Of a DNA stretch of 7,789 nucleotides, positions 1 through 4,914 are shown piece by piece. The stretch comes from an uncultured Ruminococcus sp. (GTDB taxonomy: Bacteria; Bacillota; Clostridia; Oscillospirales; Ruminococcaceae). Each line of letters opens with the position of its first letter. The first letter of the stretch is position 1. A program made the translations under genes and the position numbers. The stretch spans positions 1 through 7,789 of the forward strand of contig UQQA01000123.1 of NCBI GenBank assembly GCA_900543105.1. Reading direction: 5' to 3'. The notes under the pieces were generated by a model. It was given only the letters and a program-made list of their open reading frames with translations, was not told where the DNA came from and made no database searches.

Positions 1-78
1 TTGGATATATGTGATTTCGGCGCAGATTTTTTTATATTTTATTGGCGTTTTGTATTAGTGCAAAAACCGGTACAGACA

Positions 79-111
79 AACAGTCCGTACGGAATACCCG
101 TATGGACTGTT
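79..111. terminator. Terminator-like hairpin downstream of the CPBP protease gene
   Basis: A 14-bp stem (79-92 with 98-111, one G-T wobble) closes a 5-base loop, AATAC. It begins 24 bases beyond the stop codon of the minus-strand protease gene, where a terminator is expected. The following T-tract is weak on both strands: on the minus strand the hairpin is followed by TGTCTG rather than a clean U-run. It could therefore be an inefficient intrinsic terminator, an mRNA 3'-end stabiliser, or a bidirectional signal shared with a gene left of the window. Bases 1-78 are AT-rich, with no gene I can support. Confidence 0.55.
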
Positions 112-134
112 ACTTTATTATAGAATTTCAAATA

Positions 135-968
135 TCAGCACATTTCTGATGTTTCCAAAACCGGAGTATCCTTGTGATTTCTCTCTTTTGCTGTCTTTAT
201 GCCGATAACGGCTGTAATGACTGCGATGATGCCTCCGACTATCGAGCCGACGATAAGTACGGTCATACCCGTTTCCTCATTCGTTACAAGAATATTGAAC
301 AGGCAACTCATAAGGTTTCCTATAAAGTGGAACACCACGCAGAGCTTCCAGTCGCCCGTCACAAATCTTATTCCCATAAGTACAAGCCCGAAGCAGAGCG
401 CATAGATCATCATATTCTGCGAATGGATAAGTCCGAAGACGAGCGTAATTGCAGCAATAGTGAACCAATTCGAGAAGCCGCGCTTTTTAAAGAATGTAAC
501 GAGCAGACCTCTGAAAATAAGCTCCTCAACGAACGGCGCAAAAAGCGCTGTAAAGAACATAAACGGCACTGACTGCGCAAGAAGATCCTGCGTGGAGTCG
601 GTTTCTGTAACACCCATCAGCGAGAGCGAGAGCGAATTTATAAGCTGGAGCACAAAGAACGAGCCTATTGTGAACATAACCGTCAGACCATAGACCTTTC
701 CGCTCTGCTTAACGGGCGACATATCGGACATTTTCGTTCTTGATATGAGCATTGTTAAAATTCCGCCGATAAATGCCGCTATCTGGCCGACAACGGATAT
801 TATCATAAGCGAATCCGCACTCGTTATATCGAATGTTTCACCCGCAGCGACGCTTTTCACTGCAAGCACGATGCCGATAACGATACTTGCGAAGATCTGA
901 ACTGCGTAATACACCCAGAACGGGACCATTGCGACAAAGAAATTGCCGATCTTTCTTAAAACTTTCAT
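135..968 (-). CDS. CPBP family intramembrane glutamic endopeptidase (CAAX protease / Abi-type)
   Basis: A polytopic membrane protein of 277 residues with several hydrophobic segments (about 10-38, 53-77, 92-120, 133-158, 167-203, 207-228, 235-257). The three conserved motifs of the CPBP (CAAX protease and bacteriocin-processing, Abi) family are all present. Motif 1 is EELIFRG (E148, E149, R153), motif 2 is FGLIH with H182, and motif 3 is HFIGN with H214 and N218. An intact catalytic set suggests an active protease cleaving within or near the membrane. The substrate cannot be read from sequence; bacterial relatives have been linked to bacteriocin maturation or self-immunity and to regulated proteolysis. 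The ATG at 968 is preceded by AAGGAGA at good spacing. The gene is monocistronic, has its own promoter, and is divergent from the saccharopine-dehydrogenase-like gene. No bacteriocin gene or ABC transporter is visible nearby. The family call is strong; the role is unknown. Confidence 0.9.
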   Translation of the reverse strand: MKVLRKIGNFFVAMVPFWVYYAVQIFASIVIGIVLAVKSVAAGETFDITSADSLMIISVVGQIAAFIGGILTMLISRTKMSDMSPVKQSGKVYGLTVMFTIGSFFVLQLINSLSLSLMGVTETDSTQDLLAQSVPFMFFTALFAPFVEELIFRGLLVTFFKKRGFSNWFTIAAITLVFGLIHSQNMMIYALCFGLVLMGIRFVTGDWKLCVVFHFIGNLMSCLFNILVTNEETGMTVLIVGSIVGGIIAVITAVIGIKTAKERNHKDTPVLETSEMC

Positions 969-992
969 AGCTGTTTCTCCTTTTGATGTTTT

Positions 993-1010
993 GTACTAAT
1001 GAACTAATAC
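993..1010. promoter_or_regulatory. Operator-like repeat over the protease transcription start
   Basis: The 18 bases GTACTAATGAACTAATAC can be read as an imperfect inverted repeat (half-sites GTACTAAT and GTATTAGT, 6 of 8 matching) or as a direct repeat of ACTAAT spaced by GA. It lies immediately downstream of the -10 box and spans the expected transcription start near 1005, a position where a bound protein would block initiation. The layout resembles operators of GntR-family (YtrA-type) repressors. That family assignment is from general recall, and no such regulator gene is in the window. Confidence 0.4.
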
Positions 1011-1011
1011 A

Positions 1012-1040
1012 ATAATATCACTGTAAGTTACGTTTGTCAA
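1012..1040 (-). promoter_or_regulatory. SigA-type promoter for the CPBP protease gene
   Basis: On the minus strand there is a perfect -35 TTGACA (1035-1040), a 17-base spacer, and a -10 TATTAT (1012-1017) preceded by TG at the extended position. The expected start near 1005 gives a 5' leader of about 37 bases before the ATG at 968. Confidence 0.82.
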
Positions 1041-1077
1041 TAGTTTTTCTTAATTTTTTTAAAATTTTTTTATCCTA

Positions 1078-1106
1078 TTGAAAATGCGCTTGCAATATGA
1101 TATAAT
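1078..1106 (+). promoter_or_regulatory. SigA-type promoter for the carboxynorspermidine synthase-like gene
   Basis: The -35 box TTGAAA (1078-1083), a 17-base spacer, and the -10 box TATAAT (1101-1106) with an upstream TG give a near-consensus extended -10 promoter. The start is expected near 1113, leaving about 40 bases of leader. The two divergent -35 boxes are separated by about 37 bases of T-rich DNA. Confidence 0.82.
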
Positions 1107-1152
1107 TTTCTTACAAATATTTTTGAAAATAATTTGAGAGGAAGTTGAATAA

Positions 1153-2361
1153 ATGGGAAGAGCTTTAATTATCGGCTGCGGCGGCGTTGCAAGCGTTGCT
1201 ATCCATAAGTGCTGTCAGAATTCCGAGGTTTTCACGGATATTATGATCGCATCGAGAACAAAGGAAAAGTGTGACGCTCTCAAAGCCAAGCTTGACACTA
1301 TGTACGGCGGAAAGACGAACATTTCGACTGCAAAGGTCAACGCTGACAGCGTTCCCGAGCTTGTTGCTCTTATGAAAGAATACAAGCCCGATGTCTGCCT
1401 TAACCTTGCGCTCCCTTATCAGGATCTTACGATAATGGACGCTTGCCTTGAATGTAAGGTCCACTACATCGACACTGCAAATTACGAGCCTGAGGACACC
1501 GCAAAATTCGAGTACAAATGGCAGTGGGCATACCGTGAGAAATTCGAGAAAGCAGGCATCACTGCGCTCCTCGGAAGCGGTTTTGACCCCGGCGTAACGG
1601 GCGTTTTCTGTGCTTATGCGATGAAGCACTATTTTGACGAGATCAATTATATCGATATCCTCGACTGCAACGCAGGCGACCACGGTTATCCTTTTGCAAC
1701 CAACTTCAACCCCGAGATAAACATTCGTGAGGTTTCCGCAAACGGTTCTTACATTGAGGACGGCAAGTGGGTAGAAACAAAACCGATGGAGATCAAACGC
1801 GTTTACAATTTCCCCGAGGTCGGCGAAAAGGATATGTACCTCCTCCACCATGAAGAGCTTGAATCGCTTGCGCTCAACATCAAGGGCATCAAGAGAATCC
1901 GCTTCTTTATGACGTTCGGACAGAGCTATCTCAACCACCTCAAGTGTCTTGAAGATGTCGGAATGACTTCTATCGTGCCTATCAATTACAATGGTATGGA
2001 GATAGTTCCGCTCCAGTTCCTCAAAGCAGTTCTCCCCGACCCTGCTTCGCTCGGCCCGAGAACAAAGGGCAAGACCAACATCGGCTGCATCATGCAAGGC
2101 AAAAAGGACGGCAAGCCTGTCAACTATTATGTTTACAACGTATGCGTACACGAAGAATGTTATGCGGAAGTCGGCTCTCAGGCAATTTCTTACACAACCG
2201 GCGTTCCTGCTATGATCGGTGCCATGATGGTAATGACGGGCAAGTGGCAGAAGCCGGGCGTTTACAATATTGAGGAATTCGATCCCGATCCGTTTATGGA
2301 CGCGCTCAACAAATGGGGACTTCCTTGGAAGGAATCCTTTGATCCGGAACTGGTGGACTAA
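1153..2361 (+). CDS. Saccharopine dehydrogenase family protein, probable carboxynorspermidine synthase
   Basis: A 402-residue cytosolic oxidoreductase. The N-terminus carries a Rossmann dinucleotide motif (GCGGVA, residues 8-13), and the mid region has the family segment GSGFDPGVTG (141-150). The N-terminal wording, length and lack of a fused partner match the carboxynorspermidine (carboxyspermidine) synthase branch of the saccharopine dehydrogenase family. That enzyme uses NAD(P)H to condense aspartate semialdehyde with a diamine, forming the precursor that NspC decarboxylates to norspermidine or spermidine. True lysine-pathway saccharopine dehydrogenase is the alternative. The ATG at 1153 follows GAGAGGAAG with an 8-base gap. 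The usual partner gene nspC is not next to it: the stop codon runs directly into a repeat element and the next gene is convergent. The gene is intact, with codon use like its neighbours. Confidence 0.82.
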   Translation: MGRALIIGCGGVASVAIHKCCQNSEVFTDIMIASRTKEKCDALKAKLDTMYGGKTNISTAKVNADSVPELVALMKEYKPDVCLNLALPYQDLTIMDACLECKVHYIDTANYEPEDTAKFEYKWQWAYREKFEKAGITALLGSGFDPGVTGVFCAYAMKHYFDEINYIDILDCNAGDHGYPFATNFNPEINIREVSANGSYIEDGKWVETKPMEIKRVYNFPEVGEKDMYLLHHEELESLALNIKGIKRIRFFMTFGQSYLNHLKCLEDVGMTSIVPINYNGMEIVPLQFLKAVLPDPASLGPRTKGKTNIGCIMQGKKDGKPVNYYVYNVCVHEECYAEVGSQAISYTTGVPAMIGAMMVMTGKWQKPGVYNIEEFDPDPFMDALNKWGLPWKESFDPELVD

Positions 2362-2395
2362 TTCGAAATTCGGAATGCGGAATTCGGAATTATTT
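2360..2395 (+). repeat. Left terminal inverted repeat
   Basis: The outer left end consists of four consecutive heptads, each AATTCGG or one substitution from it, followed by AATTATTT. It pairs with 2667-2702. Its first two bases are the last two of the upstream gene's TAA stop codon. Confidence 0.75.
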
Positions 2396-2421
2396 GTATT
2401 CCGTTAGTTTGTAATGAAAAA

Positions 2422-2447
2422 TGTAGGGGCGGATTCTATATCCGCCC
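2422..2447 (+). repeat. Left internal inverted repeat with its own hairpin
   Basis: This 26-base segment starts TGTAGGGGC and ends ATATCCGCCC. It matches the reverse complement of 2610-2635 at 21 of 26 positions. It also contains a perfect 8-bp self-complementary pair, GGGCGGAT with ATCCGCCC, so it can fold alone as well as with its partner. Confidence 0.7.
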
Positions 2448-2522
2448 ATTGCAAACCTTGATTTTTAGGTGATTTTTCGTTGGGAACAATTTTCCGTTTC
2501 ACACCGCGAGATTTTATAATAT

Positions 2523-2576
2523 AAACAAAAAGGCCTGTTTTCATGGGATTTATCCTTTGAAAACAGGTCTGTTTTT
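2523..2576. terminator. Probable bidirectional terminator between convergent genes
   Basis: A 13-bp stem (2531-2543 with 2558-2570, one G-T wobble) with a 14-base loop is flanked by an A-run on the left and GTTTTT on the right. It therefore resembles an intrinsic terminator in both directions: for the plus-strand saccharopine-dehydrogenase-like gene and for the minus-strand ilvA-ridA operon, whose transcript ends in TTTTTGTTT. The stem extends further if one base is bulged. It lies near, but about 20 bases off, the symmetry centre of the surrounding element. Confidence 0.75.
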
Positions 2577-2609
2577 GTTATTATTCTCGGCATTTCACAC
2601 ACCGATGTC

Positions 2610-2635
2610 GGGCGGATATGGGATTTGTCCCTACA
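2610..2635 (-). repeat. Right internal inverted repeat
   Basis: The partner of 2422-2447 in opposite orientation, 21 of 26 positions complementary. The conserved core is GGGCGGATAT at its left end and CCCTACA at its right end. Its own short hairpin is lost through substitutions, unlike in the left copy. Confidence 0.7.
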
Positions 2636-2666
2636 AATTGGTATTTGCGACAAATTTGCGTAACAT

Positions 2667-2702
2667 AAATAATTCCGAATTCCGAATTCATAATTCCGAA
2701 TT
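2667..2702 (-). repeat. Right terminal inverted repeat
   Basis: The inverted copy of 2360-2395 with four mismatches. Read on the minus strand, three of its four heptads are exactly AATTCGG. It ends four bases before the stop codon of ridA, so both flanking genes end right at the element's edges. Confidence 0.75.
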
Positions 2703-2706
2703 AATC

Positions 2707-3078
2707 TCAAAGTTCCGCAATTACCTCAACTTCGACCTTAACACCCTTTGGGAGCTTTGCAACTTCTACGCAGGAACGTGCAGGCTTGTTGGTGAAATAT
2801 TCGCCGTAAACTGCATTGAATGCTGCGAAGTCGTTGATATCATCGAGGAAGCATACTGTCTTTACAGCCTTTTCAAGCGATGTGCCTGCTTCTGTGAGAA
2901 CGGCTTTGAGGTTCTCGCAGACCTGCTTTGTCTGTGCTTCGATACCCTCAGCGTCAACATTGCCCGTTGCGGGGTTGATAGCGATCTGACCCGATGTGAA
3001 AACGAGGTTTCCGACCTTTACTGCCTGAGAGTAAGGACCGATAGCGTCGGGAGCATTTTTAGTATAAACTTTTTCCAT
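2707..3078 (-). CDS. ridA: RidA family reactive enamine/imine deaminase
   Basis: A 123-residue protein of the RidA/YjgF/YER057c family, a soluble trimer that hydrolyses the 2-aminoacrylate and 2-aminocrotonate intermediates released by PLP dehydratases to 2-oxoacids, preventing damage to other PLP enzymes. The active-site residues are present: Y16 in IGPYSQAV, the SGQIAINP loop (29-36), R101 and C103 in ARSCVEVAKLP, and E116, matching Y17, R105, C107 and E120 of the E. coli protein. I place the start at the ATG at 3078. The in-frame ATG at 3093 is followed at once by GGAGGTAA, which is the ribosome site for the inner ATG (5-base gap), so a start at 3093 would translate its own Shine-Dalgarno. 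The gene lies 16 bases after the ilvA stop, in the same operon and functionally paired with it. Confidence 0.95.
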   Translation of the reverse strand: MEKVYTKNAPDAIGPYSQAVKVGNLVFTSGQIAINPATGNVDAEGIEAQTKQVCENLKAVLTEAGTSLEKAVKTVCFLDDINDFAAFNAVYGEYFTNKPARSCVEVAKLPKGVKVEVEVIAEL

Positions 3079-3083
3079 TGTGA

Positions 3084-3091
3084 TTACCTCC
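3084..3091 (-). promoter_or_regulatory. Ribosome binding site deciding the ridA start
   Basis: GGAGGTAA on the minus strand sits 5 bases before the ATG at 3078. It fills most of the ilvA-ridA intergenic gap and overlaps the alternative upstream ATG at 3093, arguing against that longer start. Confidence 0.85.
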
Positions 3092-3094
3092 ATT

Positions 3095-4297
3095 TTAATT
3101 GTTTGTGAGCTTGAAGCCTGCGTCTACGAGCGCATTCTTTATCTCATTGATGTGATCGAAGTTTCTTGTTTCAAGAAGGATCCTCAGATAGCAGCCGTTG
3201 ATATCCGAACCCTCGCTCGCACGTTCGTGGTGGATAGAAATAACGTTGCCGCCCTTTTCTGCGATGATGTCGGAAACACCCTTGAGCTGACCCGGCTTGT
3301 CGATAAGCTCGATGCAGAACTGTGCGGTTCTGCCCGATGTGAGAAGACCTCTCTTGATCACCTTTGAAAGGATAGTTACATCGATGTTGCCGCCCGAAAC
3401 AAGGCAGACAACGTTCTTGCCCTTGATATCGGGTATCTTGTCGAACATTACCGCTGCTACGGGAACTGCACCTGCACCCTCGGCAATAAGTTTCTGCTGT
3501 TCAATGAGTGCGAGGATAGCTGCTGCGATCTCATCGTCGTTTACGGTAACTACCTTGTCAACATACTTGCTGACATAGCTGAATGTATTTTCGCCCGGCT
3601 CTTTTACCTTGATGCCGTCTGCGATAGTGGAAACACTGTCAAGACACTCGATCTTGCCGTGTTCGAGCGACTGGAACATACTCGGTGCGCCCGTTGCCTG
3701 AACGCCGTATACCTTGATCTCGGGGCGCAGGCTCTTCAACGTGAATGCAACGCCCGAAATAAGTCCGCCGCCGCCGATAGGAACAACAACTGCATCGATA
3801 TCGTTGAGCTGTTCGAGGAGTTCAAGTGCGATAGTACCCTGACCTGCGATAACATAATCGTCATCGAACGGGTGAATGAATGTGTAACCCTTTTCGTCAC
3901 GCAGGCTGATAGCCTTTGCGTAAGCATCGTCGTAAACACCCTCAACAAGGCAGACCTCTGCGCCATAGGAACGTGTAGCTTCGATCTTTGAGATAGGTGC
4001 GGAGTCGGGCAGGCAGATTATCGACTTGATGCCGTTTTTTGCAGCTGCGAGAGCAACGCCCTGAGCGTGGTTGCCTGCGCTGCAGGCGATAACGCCCTTT
4101 GCCTTTTCCTCGTCGGAAAGCTGTGAAATTTTGTAGTAAGCACCTCTGACCTTGAATGAACCCGTCACCTGTAAGTTCTCGGTCTTGAGGTAAACATTGC
4201 AGCCGGGTTTGAGCTTCGGCGCATAGATAAGGTCAGTCTTGCGGACTACTTCTCTGAGCTTGTGTGAAGCTTTGTAAACACTGTCAAGCGTAAGCAT
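3095..4297 (-). CDS. ilvA: Threonine ammonia-lyase (threonine dehydratase) with C-terminal ACT domain
   Basis: A PLP enzyme of 400 residues that deaminates L-threonine to 2-oxobutyrate and ammonia, the first committed step of isoleucine synthesis. The fold-type II catalytic domain spans about 1-318. It holds the Schiff-base lysine K49 in TGSFKVRGAYY, the substrate loop SAGNHAQG (73-80), the phosphate-binding loop GGGG (175-178), and SGGN (301-304). A single ACT domain follows (about 325-400, FCIELIDKPGQLKG), giving the medium-length form: longer than catabolic TdcB (about 330 residues) and shorter than E. coli IlvA with its two ACT-like lobes. The ACT domain suggests allosteric control by amino acids. 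The start ATG at 4297 follows AAGGAGAG. An upstream Ile-type T-box supports the biosynthetic rather than catabolic role. ridA follows in the same operon. Serine dehydratase side activity is likely. Confidence 0.95.
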   Translation of the reverse strand: MLTLDSVYKASHKLREVVRKTDLIYAPKLKPGCNVYLKTENLQVTGSFKVRGAYYKISQLSDEEKAKGVIACSAGNHAQGVALAAAKNGIKSIICLPDSAPISKIEATRSYGAEVCLVEGVYDDAYAKAISLRDEKGYTFIHPFDDDYVIAGQGTIALELLEQLNDIDAVVVPIGGGGLISGVAFTLKSLRPEIKVYGVQATGAPSMFQSLEHGKIECLDSVSTIADGIKVKEPGENTFSYVSKYVDKVVTVNDDEIAAAILALIEQQKLIAEGAGAVPVAAVMFDKIPDIKGKNVVCLVSGGNIDVTILSKVIKRGLLTSGRTAQFCIELIDKPGQLKGVSDIIAEKGGNVISIHHERASEGSDINGCYLRILLETRNFDHINEIKNALVDAGFKLTNN

Positions 4298-4332
4298 ATT
4301 ATATCTCTCCTTAAAATGTTGTATAAAAGTAT

Positions 4333-4366
4333 AAAAAAAGCTCCCACCCCATCAAGAGGTGAAAGC
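4333..4366 (-). terminator. T-box regulated intrinsic terminator before ilvA
   Basis: On the minus strand an 11-bp stem (4356-4366 with 4340-4350, several G-U pairs) with a 5-base loop is followed by seven Ts (4339-4333). The 5' strand and loop include CTCTTG (4353-4358), which is complementary to CAAGAG at the start of the T-box sequence (4386-4391). Terminator and antiterminator are therefore mutually exclusive. The hairpin ends 35 bases before the ilvA start codon. Confidence 0.88.
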
Positions 4367-4585
4367 ATAAGCCGACACGGTACCACTCTTGTTGCCGCGA
4401 AAAACGCAGCCACTCGCATCTCTGTAACGGGAGAACCCGTCAGAACCTTGGCGAAACGCTTCAGCCCTGCCGCTCGGAGGTGATATGGATACGGTCTTTT
4501 TCAAGCGGCTTTCACCAAAATGCCGCCTCTCTGAATGAAACCGAGCCGTTCCCGTCCCCGTCAACGCATTTTCTGTTTACTTAAC
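4333..4585 (-). ncRNA. T-box riboswitch leader, probably tRNA-Ile specific
   Basis: This is a tRNA-sensing leader that lets transcription continue into ilvA-ridA when the cognate tRNA is uncharged. The T-box core AAGAGTGGTACCGTG (4390-4376) carries the bulge TGGT (4385-4382), which pairs with an acceptor end ACCA and fits discriminator A73. Stem I has the usual distal elements, AGAGAG followed by a GCGGC/GCCGC stem enclosing GGTG (4505-4526). The specifier region reads ATC followed by ACCTCCGAG; by position ATC at 4484-4482 is the best specifier, meaning isoleucine. The overlapping ACC (4481-4479, threonine) is the alternative. A stem III-like hairpin, ACGGG/CCCGT, is at 4427-4440. The leader runs from the predicted start near 4585 to the terminator. 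Confidence 0.9.
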
Positions 4586-4591
4586 AATTTT

Positions 4592-4620
4592 ATTATAAAC
4601 CCGCTTTATTTATTTGTCAA
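4592..4620 (-). promoter_or_regulatory. Consensus SigA promoter of the T-box-ilvA-ridA operon
   Basis: On the minus strand, -35 TTGACA (4615-4620), a 17-base spacer, and -10 TATAAT (4592-4597) are a full match to the vegetative consensus. Transcription should start near 4585, giving a leader of about 288 nt. Such a strong promoter fits control by attenuation downstream rather than by activation. Confidence 0.9.
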
Positions 4621-4827
4621 GAATAATTTATTAATTTTAATTGACCTTTTGGGAAAAAGTTTAACTGCCAAGCTTTCCCCTTTATACTATTTAGATATAT
4701 TTTCACGAAATGAAAACGATTTTATTATACTAAATTACATATTTAACGTTTTTGAAGCTGAAGAAGCGCTAAATTTGTTGAAACATCACATATTTTTGAA
4801 CTTAGCGTAAAATATTTAAATTAACTG
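4621..4827. other. AT-rich intergenic spacer, no gene seen
   Basis: About 207 bases separate two divergent promoters, the ilvA operon to the left and the kinase-like gene to the right. It is strongly AT-rich with no start codon backed by a ribosome site. Two weak inverted repeats are visible: GGGAAA with TTTCCC (about 4650-4680), and CGCTAA with TTAGCG (about 4768-4808). Neither has terminator or operator features strong enough to name. Confidence 0.6.
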
Positions 4828-4856
4828 TTGAAAAAAAAGTGCGGCTGTGATATAAT
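4828..4856 (+). promoter_or_regulatory. SigA-type promoter for the P-loop kinase-like gene
   Basis: -35 TTGAAA (4828-4833), a 17-base spacer and -10 TATAAT (4851-4856) with TG at the extended position. The start is expected near 4863. The resulting leader of about 50 bases holds a small perfect hairpin, GACCG with CGGTC around an 8-base A-rich loop (4869-4886), ahead of the ribosome site. Confidence 0.83.
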
Positions 4857-4914
4857 AAAGAATAATATGACCGAGAAAAGACGGTCTATAAGGATATGGA
4901 AAGGATGAAAAAGT

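Larger units (their letters stand above)
2360..2702. mobile_element. MITE-like non-coding element with nested inverted repeats
   Basis: The gap between two convergent genes is filled by a non-coding unit of about 343 bases. The outer ends are 36-base inverted repeats (2360-2395 and 2667-2702) identical at 32 of 36 positions. Inside them is a second inverted pair (2422-2447 and 2610-2635) matching at 21 of 26. The sequences between outer and inner repeats are weakly similar too, so each side forms one degenerate arm of about 90 bases. A TA dinucleotide sits at each outer edge (2359-2360, 2702-2703), compatible with the TA target duplication of IS630/Tc1-mariner-mobilised MITEs. No transposase is encoded. 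A degenerate pair of short interspersed repeats in inverted orientation is the alternative. Confidence 0.6.

Noticed and set aside
135..968. CPBP protease as part of a bacteriocin or phage-defence locus
   Set aside because: No peptide precursor, transporter, toxin or other defence gene is nearby; the neighbours are metabolic.
1165..2151. Long minus-strand open frame of 328 codons
   Set aside because: Antisense to the saccharopine-dehydrogenase-like gene, with no recognisable domain and no promoter or ribosome site.
2360..2702. CRISPR array suggested by regularly spaced repeats
   Set aside because: The repeats are inverted, few and nested, with no uniform direct repeat plus spacer pattern and no cas genes.
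2557..3108. Plus-strand open frame of 183 codons crossing the repeat element and ridA
   Set aside because: Half of it is repeat DNA and the rest is antisense to ridA; its start lies in the loop side of the terminator hairpin.
4479..4481. ACC (Thr) as T-box specifier
   Set aside because: The usual pattern places the specifier just before ACCTYYGAG, which selects ATC. Ile control also fits ilvA better. Kept as a stated alternative.
4650..4808. Weak inverted repeats in the AT-rich spacer as a terminator or operator
   Set aside because: Stems are only 6 bp with long loops and no T-run; such pairs are expected by chance in AT-rich DNA.
4352..4810. Open frames inside the T-box leader (minus strand) and running out of it on the plus strand
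   Set aside because: They coincide with the conserved T-box structure and the ilvA promoter, and neither has a Shine-Dalgarno sequence. The RNA explains the sequence better than coding does.
4905..4907. ATG preceding the TTG start of the kinase-like gene
   Set aside because: It is in a different frame, which hits a stop within about 40 codons. The conserved P-loop is only in the TTG frame.
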